Assembly (NCBI GenBank): GCA_009760885.1
Contig: CM019715.1
Location: forward strand, 20,970,003-21,034,002
DNA length: 64,000 bases
Direction of reading: 5' to 3'
From: Achatina immaculata
Lineage: Eukaryota; Mollusca; Gastropoda; Stylommatophora; Achatinidae
Below, piece by piece: positions 35,049-45,660 of this stretch (position 1 is its first letter; each line of letters starts with the position of its first letter). The position numbers were made by a program, and so were the translations under genes. Below the pieces are notes generated by a model. The model saw nothing but the letters and a program-made list of their open reading frames with translations. It did not search any database and was not told where the DNA came from.

Positions 35049-35319
35049 GGTAAGCTTAACATGGGACTAGATTAAAATATAAATTCAGATTTTTAAAAAT
35101 CAAATATGTAATTGTTATGTGCTACTTTTTTTATGACGTCAAACGAAGTCATATTTTAGGGCAGCTTGTCTGCAGGTCATTTCCATTGTGTGGATGAGCA
35201 AGATCTTGTGAGGAGACTTTGTGTCCCCGTTATATGAACAAGTTTGTCATGTGCGTTATCTTTGATGCTGAAGGAGTTCTAGGTTATACATAGGCTTGGT
35301 TCTAGTGTGGTGTACCTCT

Positions 35320-35320
<1 letters not shown>
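35049..35320. other. Unassigned spacer
   Basis: No recognised feature. Confidence 0.5.

Positions 35321-35321
<1 letters not shown>

Positions 35322-35378
<57 letters not shown>
35322..35378. repeat. (AT)n microsatellite
   Basis: About 28 AT units. Confidence 0.95.
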
Positions 35379-35380
<2 letters not shown>

Positions 35381-35660
35381 GTGGTTACGGAAACATTAAT
35401 GATCGTGTGTAACAGACGACGCTGTCATTAGGTAGAGCCTATCAGAGGTGATCAAGACCTTATCAAACATTCCTGATGATCTAGCCTGCGCTGCAAGATA
35501 ACAATCAACGTTTTTTTTTTGGTACAGTGGTGGAGCTTGTTAAGAACACAGCTATAGTCTAGTTCTGGTCTGGGATTTTAAGCGCGCCGCCTGATTCTAT
35601 TTCCTATCATGCAAAACGTCGACACAATATCAACAGCCAAGAGCTTCCATGTTATAGGCC
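35379..35660. other. Unassigned spacer
   Basis: Contains a T9 run; no gene seen. Confidence 0.5.
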
Positions 35661-35663
35661 TTG

Positions 35664-35872
35664 ACCAAACAAGATCGTTACATAACATCTCAGCTGGTAC
35701 AGATTATGACCAAACAAGATCGTTACATAACATCTCAGCTGGTACAGATTATGGCCAAACAAGATCGTTACATAACATCTCAGCTGGTACAGATTATGGC
35801 CAAACAAGATCGTTATATAACATCTCAGCTGGTACAGATTATGGGCAAACACAATCGTTACATAACATCTCT
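35664..35872. repeat. 45-bp minisatellite, about 5 copies
   Basis: Units of CCAAACAAGATCGTTACATA, ACATCTCAGCTGGTACAG and ATTATGA. 45 = 3 x 15 so both strands have open frames. Confidence 0.95.
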
Positions 35873-35879
35873 TCCCCAC

Positions 35880-37780
35880 TTGCATGTCTTATGTGAGACA
35901 GATATTGTCAAAATAGTTCAGCCCTCTTTGGAAAAGGGGAAGTTCTCACATAAATATGTGTAATGTAGTTATTAACAAAATTCATGCTCTTTCTATTCAA
36001 GAACTTGGAATGGTCTATTTTTATTTATTTATTTATTTTGATAGTGTGGTCTTAATGCTGTGGGATAAACTCAAAGTTCTTCTGAAAATATGTGTCACTC
36101 TAAAAGTTCATAAGAAAAAACTACAAGGGAATATGAAACGAACATGTTAATAGCTCTTTTTTAAACGTAAGCAAATTAAAAATATTAACGGAGAGAGAAA
36201 AAAAACAGCGAAATAATACAATCATTAAAATGTTATTGTGTCACAGATGAATGTTTCGAGTGCTAAACAGAGAATACATCATTCTAAAGTATCAAGAATA
36301 CAGTAGCCAAGTTCTGAGTTACGAAGTTCTGATTTATATATAATTTTGACACATTGTGATATGTGTGTGCAAATGAATATTTTGTGAACATACATAAAAT
36401 TTGTTGGAGTAACATAAAGGTTCTTATAAAATCCAAATAGGATCGAAAAAAATGTGTTAGTTTATGCTGTGTTTATATTTTGTCATAGAAGTTAGTGAAT
36501 ACTCAGTGTTTATACTTTAGAAGTTAGTTTATACTCAGTGTTTATAGTTTAATGTAGAAGTTAGTTTATACTCAGTGTTTATAGTTAACTTAGAATTTTG
36601 AATGAGGATTAATGGGACAAAATCATCGTTACAGTCTTAGAAGTTTTCTTTACAGTTGATCACATGAAAGAAAATTATGATTTCATTTGAATATTACTCG
36701 TTTTTTGCCTGTAAACATTTGTTGATTGTGCTTTCTTATCTTTTTGTGATTGTCAGGATACATCATCAAGTATTACCAGGATATATCATCAAGTGCTTTT
36801 TTTTCACGCGGATGAGAACTTGAGAACTTATTAACCAAATTTTGAAAATATGTGAGTATACTTTTTATTGTCAGCTTTTGCTGTCTGTACATGTTGATAT
36901 CTGTAATGCATGCATTGTGAGATTGTCCTGCAATATAATATTTGTATATACAATTTTAAAATTAAATATTAAAGTTTAAAATGTTCAAATAGTTCTCATC
37001 TCTGACTCAGTACAAGTCTTTAAGTGTTTTGTTCTCCGTTACTGAAAGAAGTTCGTGCACACGACAAAGCGACAAAGTGCACGAACTCCGCAGCGCCTGT
37101 AATATCCTAACTATTAATACCAGCTGTCTGGTTGAAGAAATTTTAATCTGTTATATTCAGTGAGAGAAACTATTTAATATTTATGAATGTTTATTATCTG
37201 AACACAAGAGCTTTTCTTAGTATGCACTAATAACAGATAGAACATTCTATTTAAATTCGTTTTCTACAAAAGTAGTGACAAAATGTAACTATTTTTCTAA
37301 AGTGCTCGAATCATTAATGTGGTTTTTTTTAAATGCTACAAATGTTTCAATTGTTACTTTTAAGCAATTACTATTTATTAAACTAACTTAGCAGAATTAA
37401 CGTGAAATACTGCTTGAACAAACTTCTACAACTTTTACAGATTAATGTATGCATCAAGTAATGTAGCAATAAAAAAGTGTTACATTATCCTAATTAATTA
37501 CTATGACAGTCATTTCATGCACATAATATGAACATCAGATCCTGCCCAGCAAGTGTTCTACTTCAAACCTGGACAACACTCAGGAACAAAATATCTATAT
37601 TCTTATTTAACGAAATATTTAAAATCTAGTATTAAGCACTACTCTATTGATGACAACAGGGAAAATAACATTTATTCACGTGTATGACCATATATGGTCT
37701 GTTACTTTGGTGTTAATCTTCTTGCAAAATGATGAGCTAGATCATGTGACACATATCTCTGGTATAAAACGATAGGAGAA
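35880..37780. other. AT-rich single-copy stretch
   Basis: Nearly 2 kb with no recognised gene. It contains a 33-bp repeat, about 3-4 copies (36,465-36,595: GAAGTTAGTTTATACTCAGT). It is the longest low-repeat stretch and lies downstream of the kinin gene (the gene reads toward it), so distal 3'UTR or unseen exons cannot be excluded. Confidence 0.5.
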
Positions 37781-37784
37781 GAAA

Positions 37785-38210
37785 AAAATACACAAACAGT
37801 AGTCTTGTACAATACACAAACAGTAGTCTTGTACGTACAATACACAAACAGTAGTCTTTTACAGTACACAAACAGTAGTCTTTTACAATACACAAACAGT
37901 AGTCTTGTACAATACACCAAACAGTAGTCTTGTACAATACACAAACAGTAGTCTTGTACAATACACAAACAGTAGTCTTGTACAATACACAAACAGTAGT
38001 CTTGTACAATACACAAACAGTAGTCTTGTACGTACAATACACAAACAGTAGTCTTTTACAGTACACAAACAGTAGTCTTTTACAATACACAAACAGTAGT
38101 CTTGTACAATACACAAACAGTAGTCTTGTACAATACACAAACAGTAGTCTTGTACAATACACAAACAGTAGTCGTGTACAATACACAAACAAGTAGTCTT
38201 GTACAATCAA
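37785..38210. repeat. 24-bp minisatellite, about 18 copies
   Basis: Units of ACACAAACAGTAGTCTTGTA plus CAAT. A marked variant block (GTACGTACAATAC, then TTTTACAG) recurs about 198 bp apart near 37,832 and 38,030, a higher-order repeat. Confidence 0.97.
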
Positions 38211-38491
38211 AAACTTAGCATGAAAATTAGAAGTAATGTACTGGTCAAGCAACATTTGTTCATCATTGTTAAATTTGTCTCAGGATTCAAAGAAATATTT
38301 GAGACATCAGAAATATAAAACATTTTCTTAATAATTTGTGTGCGTGTGTGTGTATGTGTTTTTTTTAAGCTTCTGGTAGATGGGCTTTGTAGTTTCAGCG
38401 GTAGATTGACTGGTCGAAGTTGTAGTTTTAGCGATAAATCGATTCTTTTTTCTTTCTTTTTTTCTTTATGATTTTCAAAAGAAAAATTAAA

Positions 38492-40475
38492 CGCATTCAC
38501 TGACTATATCTGTAGCTGTACTGTGGTGAATAAACTGACATGTTTTGTGTGGTTTCTGTAGAAGGCTCATCTAGTTTGGCCTCTTTGGTCATTTCATACA
38601 TAAATGATATTGTTCTCCTACTTGGAAAAGCTGTGACAAGTCTTAAACTCAGCGCTGACAATGGAGCTGGGACTAAAATCTAGAAGAAGAAGCGAAAAAA
38701 CTGCAATATTTGATGAAGAATGTAACATTCTAAAATGGTAGCATGATTCTGTCTTAACTTTGTTTTTGTCTAATGATCATTTGAGAAGTTCTGGCTGGTC
38801 CTGGAAGATTAGACCAAGTGTCTCTCACGCTGGTGGCAGCTTTTGTTTGTCTTCTTTCGGAGTTACCGTTGACGAAGAAGCGAGTTGACTATCTGGACTT
38901 CGGCTGTTGTCTGTAGCTGGGTTCACATGACTGGGATTCGCATGACTGCGGTTCACTTGTGGCTGTGGATTAGAGAAGTGTGAGTTTCCCGCTTTTGACA
39001 GTCGAGACGATGAGAATGAAGAGCTTGGGGCGTTGTTCGTAGAAACACTAGAGCTGCTGTCTAAAAGTGGGCGAACACTGCGATCGCTGGGGATCAGCAG
39101 ACTGTTCTTTGTGCTGGGGACAGTTTGCTCAAAAGCTGCACTGACTCTGTCTACGTGAACTGGACGATAAATCTGTGCCATATATTTGCTCTGGTTAGAC
39201 CTACGCCTCCGTGCCCACTGAGTTAAGTGGGGGCCCACATCGGATGACAGTAACTTGTCCTGGCTCCGCCTTTTACCTGCCCAAGAATAGAATGCCCGTC
39301 TCTTTCCTAAAAGATTTGCCTCATCTTCCCAGTCGTTCACCGGTAGACTGGGTTTGCTTCTGTCCCATCTTGTGTCTTTAGGACCCAGTAGAACGTCAAT
39401 TTCATCGGGTTCTTGGATGTTGTTGGTAAGGAGATGGCTGGCACTGGGTTGGAAGTAGAAGCCTGGTTGTTCATCGGATGGTATCCGACTATTGTCATAT
39501 CTTTGCTCTGTGTCAAGAAGTGACGAAGGTTGTCTCGGCACTTCATACACAAATTCATTGCCAAGTGTTTGCAGATTTTCGGACTTTGGATACAAAAACA
39601 TGTGTTTCTCTGCTGCACCGTCTTCATCTCCCAGAATATGTTCGTGTGACGGAGATGTTGGCTCCACCGGATTTTCCGTAGAGTGGTAACGCTTACCAGC
39701 CCAGGAATAGAAAGCTGGCCGTTTTGACTCAACAGCAACAGCGGGATCATCACTGATCCCAGGCAAACCTGCAGATCTCAAGGCTCCAGAACTAGGCTTG
39801 TTTTCAAACCAAGTTCCAGTTACTGAAGTGTTCGGTTGTCTCCCTCCGTCCGAGAGAGAACGGTTGTGTGACTGCGGATCCAGACGGGCTTTGTGTGTGG
39901 TGTTAACCATGTCCAAGTTCTTTCCTAACCAGAAACCAGCTTCTTCCCTCCAAGACTTCTCGGATAAGGCAGAGGAAGAAATGTCTCGTTTTCCTGCCCA
40001 AGAATGGAAGCCTAGTTTCCCCCTCTTTTCTTCGCTCTCTTTAGTAACAGCGGAAGCGTCATCGCTACGTTTACCTCCCCATGAGTGAAATCCCACTCTA
40101 GATCTTTTCTGTACATCATTATCAAATGCGTCGTCGTCAAAGTTTCTCTTTCCACCCCAAGAATTAAATCCCATTTTCACTCTTTTCTCTATGTCATCAT
40201 GGGATGAAAAATGGCTTCGTTTTCCTCCCCATGAGTGGAATCCCATTCTTGTTTTCTTATCTAAATTATAGTCACTTATCTCGTTTCCGTCATTTCTCTT
40301 ACCTCCCCAGGAATGAAGCCCTAATTTTGCTCCTTTTTGTATGTCATTATCGGTAATATCATCTACATAATTTCTCTTACCTCCCCATGAGTGAAATCCC
40401 ACTCTAGATCTTTTCTGTACATCATTATCAAATGCGTCGTCGTCAAAGTTTCTCTTTCCGCCCCAAGAATTAAAT
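38492..40475 (-). repeat. Tandem duplication of the kinin gene 3' half, copy 1
   Basis: 38,492-40,390 aligns with 40,476-42,374 at a constant 1,984-bp offset with no gaps that I found and roughly 1% substitutions. It includes the 3' flank beyond the stop codon. The last ~100 bp (40,376-40,475) instead matches 42,054-42,153, i.e. displaced by 306 bp. That equals four kinin repeat units (26+26+24+26 codons), so the upstream junction fell between misaligned repeat units. Confidence 0.92.
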
Positions 40476-40480
40476 CGCAT
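38825..40480 (-). pseudogene. Orphan second copy of leucokinin-type precursor C-terminal half
   Basis: A 551-codon frame nearly identical to the C-terminal segment at 40,809-42,438. It holds about nine kinin copies: FNSWGG, SRVGFHSWGG (twice), GAKLGLHSWGG, TRMGFHSWGG, VKMGFNSWGG, GKLGFHSWAG, PAFYSWAG and AFYSWAG, each with a Gly amide donor and KR after it. It has no signal peptide; a TGA lies directly before the first ATG, so on its own it could not enter the secretory pathway. Compared with the other copy I count about nine amino-acid changes, all in spacers and none in a kinin. It may be an unexpressed duplicate, an alternative terminal exon reached by splicing, or a second haplotype mis-assembled in tandem. 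Confidence 0.7.
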
Positions 40481-40808
40481 TCACTGACTATATCTGTAGC
40501 TGTACTGTGGTGAATAAACTGACATGTTTTGTGTGGTTTCTGTAGAAGGCTCATCTAGTTTGGCCTCTTTGGTCATTTCATACATAAATGATATTGTTCT
40601 CCTACTTGGAAAAGCTGTGACAAGTCTTAAACTCAGCGCTGACAATGGAGCTGGGACTAAAATCTAGAAGAAGAAGCGAAAAAACTGCAATATTTGATGA
40701 AGAATGTAACATTCTAAAATGGTAGCATGATTCTGTCTTAACTTTGTTTTTGTCTAATGATCATTTGAGAAGTTCTGGCTGGTCCTGGAAGATTAGACCA
40801 AGTGTCTC

Positions 40809-42438
40809 TCACGCTGGTGGCAGCTTTTGTTTGTCTTCTTTCGGAGTTACCGTTGACGAAGAAGCGAGTTGACTATCTGGACTTCGGCTGTTGTCTGTAG
40901 CTGGGTTCACATGACTGGGATTCGCATGACTGCGGTTCACTTGTGGCTGTGGATTAGAGAAGTGTGAGTTTCCCGCTTTTGACAGTCGAGACGATGAGAA
41001 TGAAGAGCTTGGGGCGTTGTTCGTAGAAACACTAGAGCTGCTGTCTAAAAGTGGGCGAACACTGCGATCGCTGGGGATCAGCAGACTGTTCTTTGTGCTG
41101 GGGACAGTTTGCTCAAAAACTGCACTGACTCTGTCTACGTGAACTGGACGATAAACCTGTGCCATATATTTGCTCTGGTTAGACCTACGCCTCCTTGCCC
41201 ACTGAGTTAAGTGGGGGCCCACATCGGATGACAGTAACTTGTCCTGGCTCCGCCTTTTACCTGCCCAAGAATAGAATGCCCGTCTCTTTCCTAAAAGATT
41301 TGCCTCATCTTCCCAGTCGTTCACCGGTAGACTGGGTTTGCTTCTGTCCCATCTTGTGTCTTTAGGACCCAGTAGAACGTCAATTTCATCGGGTTCTTGG
41401 ATGTTGTTGGTAAGGAGATGGCTGGCACTGGGTTGGAAGTAGAAGCCTGGTTGCTCATCGGATGGTATCCGACTATTGTCATATCTTTGCTCTGTATCAA
41501 GAAGTGACGAAGGTTGTCTCAGCACTTCATACACAAATTCATTGCCAAGTGTTTGCAGATTTTCGGACTTTGGATACAAAAACATGTGTTCCTCTGCTGC
41601 ACCGTCTTCATCTCCCAGAATATGTTCGTGTGACGGAGATGCTGGCTCCACCGGATTTTCCGTAGAGTGGTAACGCTTACCAGCCCAGGAATAGAAAGCT
41701 GGCCGTTTTGACTCAGCAGTAACAGCGGGATCATCACTGATCCCAGGCAAACCTGCAGATCTCAAGGCTCCAGAACTAGGCTTGTTTTCAAACCAAGTTC
41801 CAGTTACTGAAGTGTTCGGTTGTCTCCCTCCGTCCGAGAGAGAACGGTTGTGTGACTGCGGATCCAGACGGGCTTTGTGTGTGGTGTTAACCATGTCCAA
41901 GTTCTTTCCTAACCAGAAACGAGCTTCTTCCCTCCAAGACCTCTCGGATAAGGCAGAGGAAGAAATGTCTCGTTTTCCTGCCCAAGAATGGAAGCCTAGT
42001 TTCCCCCTCTTTTCTTCGCTCTCTTTAGTAACAGCAGAAGCGTCATCGCTACGTTTACCTCCCCATGAGTGAAATCCCACTCTAGATCTTTTCTGTACAT
42101 CATTATCAAATGCGTCGTCGTCAAAGTTTCTCTTTCCGCCCCAAGAATTAAATCCCATTTTCACTCTTTTCTCTATGTCATCATGGGATGAAAAATGGCT
42201 TCGTTTTCCTCCCCATGAGTGGAATCCCATTCTTGTTTTCTTATCTAAATTATAGTCACTTATCTCGTTTCCGTCATTTCTCTTACCTCCCCAGGAATGA
42301 AGCCCTAATTTTGCTCCTTTTTGTATGTCATTATCGGTAATATCATCTACATAATTTCTCTTACCTCCCCATGAATGAAAACCCAATTTTGCTCTTTTAT
42401 TGAAATAATCATCAAGTACATAATCTAAATAATCTCTC
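40809..42438 (-). CDS. Leucokinin/lymnokinin-type neuropeptide precursor, C-terminal segment (after a frame break)
   Basis: Continues the precursor of 42,425-45,391 in a shifted frame. Missing one base near 42,439 (CTCTCTACC where sister repeats have CTCTCTTACC) changes GGKRDY into GGREII and a stop. Restoring it would join the two frames at a repeat unit. This segment encodes eight kinins in order: AKLGFHSWGG, GAKLGLHSWGG, TRMGFHSWGG, VKMGFNSWGG, SRVGFHSWGG, GKLGFHSWAG, PAFYSWAG, AFYSWAG, each followed by KR. The second is degenerate: the essential Phe is Leu and the preceding KR is KG. Acidic spacers (for example NFDDDAFDND) separate units. The last third is a Ser-rich C-terminal region without kinins, ending KQKLPPA. 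A start in this frame would be non-ATG, so it is not an independent gene. The break could be a sequencing error or a real allele. Confidence 0.85.
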
Positions 42439-45391
42439 TACCACCCCAAGAATTGAAACCCATTTTTCCTCTTTTCTCTAAATCATTATCATCGTCTCCA
42501 AAATTTCTCTTACCACCCCAAGAATTGAAACCCATTTTTGCTCTTTTCTCTAAATCATTACCAGCAATATTATCTAAATAATCTCTCTTACCACCCCAGG
42601 AATTGAAACCCATTTTTCCTCTTTTCTCTAAATCATTAACAGCAATATTATCTAAATAATCTCTCTTACCACCCCAGGAATTGAAACCCATTTTTCCTCT
42701 TTTCTCTAAATCATTAACAGCAATATTATCTAAATAAGCTCTTTTGCCTCCCCAAGAGTGGAATCCCATCTTACCTCTTTTCTCATCAACCTCCTCTCTT
42801 TTGCCTCCCCATGAGTTAAATCCAAATCTCGCCCTCTTGTCCTCCTCGTTCTGGGTAGCCTGAGAAATTCCATTGTTTTGTCGACTGTTGCTTGCGTAAT
42901 GAGGCGAATTCTCCAAAAAATCGGCATCTATATTGAGGTCGAGGTTTGGAGATCTTTCATTCGACTCCGAGATGAAAATCTGATGATCTTTCAATTTGTT
43001 TCCGTGACTAATGTTGACTTTTTCCGTCTCTTGATCTCTGGATAGTGTTTTCAGGTCTTCCGCCACAGTGTCTTCGGCAAAATTATTGGCGAAATTTTCA
43101 CTAGATTGTACCCCTTGTTTAGTGGCAAAGCTAAGCGATAGATCATGTCCCATTCGGTTGGATGGGAAGTTGGGAGCATCATCGTTCTGTGAGATGACTA
43201 GATCAGAAGATGATCCATTTATATTTCTAACAGTTTGTGCTGCAGGTCTTGGCAGTGAAGGACGCAGCTGATCAGACACGTCGACTCCTGCTGCTGTTAC
43301 TGGAATTGTTCTATGGCTCGTAGCATGGTCCGACAAGTCTATATTCTGTGGCTGAGAACTGGCGGCTCCGAAGGTGCTTCTTCTACGACGGAACACAGGT
43401 TCTGCGTCAAAAGCTGAGAAACCTGAGGACGACCTCTTACCACTCCAAGAACTGAAAGCAGGTCTTTTTGAGTTTGCGAATTGCTCGTTCTGGTAACTTC
43501 TCTTTCCGCTCCATGCATGGAAGGCGGGTCGCTTGATCTGCTTCGTCTGAGCTGGATGTTGTTGCCGCTCTGTTGGACCAGAGGTTCGATCAGAATTTTG
43601 TTGACTGTCTTCGTTCACGACTGAGTCATCATCCAGGATCTCATCTCTGTGAGTGAGTAAACTGCTGTACAGGTTCTTAAGAGCATTCAGAACGTCATCC
43701 CGTCCTTGAGGAGAGGGCAGTAAAGTTTTTAAACTTTGACCTCTGAACTGAATTTCTCCTAGCTTTTTTGTGAGAGCATCAAAGTACGGAAAGGCTTCTG
43801 GTATTTCTGGCTCAGGCAGAACTTCCGGATCCACATCTGACTCGGTCATCTCACCTTCTCCATCCTCGTTTCTGCCTGGAATCATCATTAAGTCATCTTC
43901 AGTCAGTTCCCTGGAACGCTTCCTCCCGGCCCAAGAATGAAAAGATGGTCGCTTGTGGAGACGAGGACTGGTGTCAATGTTGTTGATGAAACTATTTTGA
44001 TCATCCCGAGCATCGCGTGACACGAAGTTGTTGCGGTTCGGATGTGGTGGATTAAGTGGAGATAGCGCTCTGAACAATCTGAACTGAGAATCAGATGAGG
44101 TGGGATGATGTGTACTCACGCTTTTTGGTCCGGGCTGACGTGACGTGGACGCTGCAGATAAGCCTGGAGTAGAGTGAGTTTGTGAAAAAGGCCCGTTGTA
44201 TATCTCCGAATCCTTTAAGCTGTCGAAAAACTTTTGTAGGTCAGTCAAAATAACTGGAACTCGTGAATCTGAAATATTGTCAGTTACAGAGGTCGATAGT
44301 TTACTGCCATGACCCACCTGATTCTGTGGTACAATGTGGTTTGGACTTTCATAACTCAAATCTGCGAAGGCCCGAAATTTGTTCAGATGTTTTAAACCAT
44401 ATGACCTCTCCGGCAACTCTGGAAGTGAGATGTCCTCGGAAGTGTCGGACCAGGTAGACTGAAAGTCTGAGGTGCCGTCATGACCATCACGCTTTCCGGA
44501 CCAGGCGCTGAAGGCAGGACGTTTTCTTAAGTCCAGACCACTTCTTCGTTTTCCACTCCAAGCGTGAAACGCTGGTCTTTTCCGGTACGTGTCTGTTGGC
44601 GTGTTGTCGTCAGGTTCGTCTCCAGTCTGGACATCGCCGCCGTCGTCTAGGTTGTATACTGACCTCTTTTTCCCACTCCATGAGTTGAACCAAGGACGTT
44701 TTTGTGACAGGTTTGGTGGAAATGAGCGTTTCCGACCTCCCCAGGAATTGAAGGATGGACGCTTGGCAGCCTGGAAGTGAGGGAATGAGGCATCTTCGAC
44801 ACCGTTCAAGTCCAGGGTGTCTGTATCATCCAAAGATCTCTTTCCGCTCCAAGCGTTGAAGGATGGTTTCTTGTTCACACTTGCCATTTTGTCTCTCAAC
44901 ACTCTCACATAAGGCCTCTTATATACAGATACCGGATCCTCAGAACCGACTGTCTCCTTATACAGATACTTGCTTCTTTCGTCCAAGTTGGTATTATCAT
45001 TTTGGCTACCTAAACTATTCTCGATTCTGGCCAAGGTCTTGTCGATTGTGTTAATGTGATCACCGATGTTGGATATGGCTTCTTCTACGTTGTCTCTTCT
45101 GTCTGAAGCTCCATCTCTCTCCGCGTTGAAATTTTGAGGCGGAGAACTGTGAACAGTGAAAAACTGTTTTCTTCGTGGGTTTGTCCCAGGATCATTAGAG
45201 ATATCTTTCCAAACTTTACTCCAGTGACTAAAGTCAACGTTTGTCAGTCCAAAATTCTTTACAGACCTGGCGTTTTCTTTATCCACTCCGTATGTGTGAG
45301 CATTGACTTTTCCCTGGGCATCGCTGTCAGGCTTCAAGCAATCAGACGACGGGAGTATGTGGAGAAACAAGCACAGAATTGAGAGCCACAT
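42425..45391 (-). CDS. Leucokinin/lymnokinin-type neuropeptide precursor, N-terminal segment with signal peptide
   Basis: 988 codons from the ATG at 45,391, chosen because it begins a clear signal peptide (MWLSILCLFLHILPSSDC, cleavage likely near residue 18). The frame is open 46 codons further upstream, which would bury the signal. Secretory prohormone: mature peptides are freed at KR/RKR/KKR sites and amidated from Gly. Residues 176-651 carry eight P-type copies: PSFNAWSG, PSFNSWGG, PWFNSWSG, PAFHAWSG, PAFSAWSG, PSFHSWAG, PAFHAWSG, PAFSSWSG. Residues 854-984 carry six G-type copies: ARFGFNSWGG, GKMGFHSWGG and four (G/A)KMGFNSWGG at 26- or 24-residue spacing. FxxWG-amide is the leucokinin core and PSFHSWS-amide is the pond-snail lymnokinin. 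Kinins act on a Gq-type GPCR, in insects on fluid secretion and gut muscle; the gastropod role here is inferred. The frame ends early at a one-base break (see 40,809-42,438). No intron is visible in the coding part. Confidence 0.93.
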   Translation of the reverse strand: MWLSILCLFLHILPSSDCLKPDSDAQGKVNAHTYGVDKENARSVKNFGLTNVDFSHWSKVWKDISNDPGTNPRRKQFFTVHSSPPQNFNAERDGASDRRDNVEEAISNIGDHINTIDKTLARIENSLGSQNDNTNLDERSKYLYKETVGSEDPVSVYKRPYVRVLRDKMASVNKKPSFNAWSGKRSLDDTDTLDLNGVEDASFPHFQAAKRPSFNSWGGRKRSFPPNLSQKRPWFNSWSGKKRSVYNLDDGGDVQTGDEPDDNTPTDTYRKRPAFHAWSGKRRSGLDLRKRPAFSAWSGKRDGHDGTSDFQSTWSDTSEDISLPELPERSYGLKHLNKFRAFADLSYESPNHIVPQNQVGHGSKLSTSVTDNISDSRVPVILTDLQKFFDSLKDSEIYNGPFSQTHSTPGLSAASTSRQPGPKSVSTHHPTSSDSQFRLFRALSPLNPPHPNRNNFVSRDARDDQNSFINNIDTSPRLHKRPSFHSWAGRKRSRELTEDDLMMIPGRNEDGEGEMTESDVDPEVLPEPEIPEAFPYFDALTKKLGEIQFRGQSLKTLLPSPQGRDDVLNALKNLYSSLLTHRDEILDDDSVVNEDSQQNSDRTSGPTERQQHPAQTKQIKRPAFHAWSGKRSYQNEQFANSKRPAFSSWSGKRSSSGFSAFDAEPVFRRRRSTFGAASSQPQNIDLSDHATSHRTIPVTAAGVDVSDQLRPSLPRPAAQTVRNINGSSSDLVISQNDDAPNFPSNRMGHDLSLSFATKQGVQSSENFANNFAEDTVAEDLKTLSRDQETEKVNISHGNKLKDHQIFISESNERSPNLDLNIDADFLENSPHYASNSRQNNGISQATQNEEDKRARFGFNSWGGKREEVDEKRGKMGFHSWGGKRAYLDNIAVNDLEKRGKMGFNSWGGKRDYLDNIAVNDLEKRGKMGFNSWGGKRDYLDNIAGNDLEKRAKMGFNSWGGKRNFGDDDNDLEKRGKMGFNSWGGREII

Positions 45392-45660
45392 CTCGGAACG
45401 CGCAAATCTGCCAACGTTTATCCTGGAGAACTTCAGAAATACTGATTTCCTACATCTTGTATGAGCATCAGTTGTTGAATATTGTAGTGAGTCATAACTA
45501 AACATTCTAAAGGTATCTACAGATTTCACTACTTGCTTTTACTAGCGACAGAGGGCAACTGCGATGACTATAACAAACTGCCCGAGAGACGGTTGGCGCA
45601 AGAATACTGGTTGTTCGGCTAATTTTTCCGAAGATTCCTCCGCGCAAGAGTATATCGTGG

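Noticed and set aside
37737..38255. Cys/Tyr/Leu repeat frames resembling membrane segments
   Set aside because: 24-bp array in three open frames; hydrophobicity is a by-product of the repeat.
39337..39753. 138-codon minus-strand frame overlapping the kinin segment
   Set aside because: Alternative frame of the kinin coding region, without motifs; its counterpart in the second copy is shorter.
42425..45529. Starting the kinin precursor at the upstream ATG (45,529)
   Set aside because: It would put 46 polar residues before the hydrophobic signal sequence; the internal ATG at 45,391 gives a normal secretory signal.
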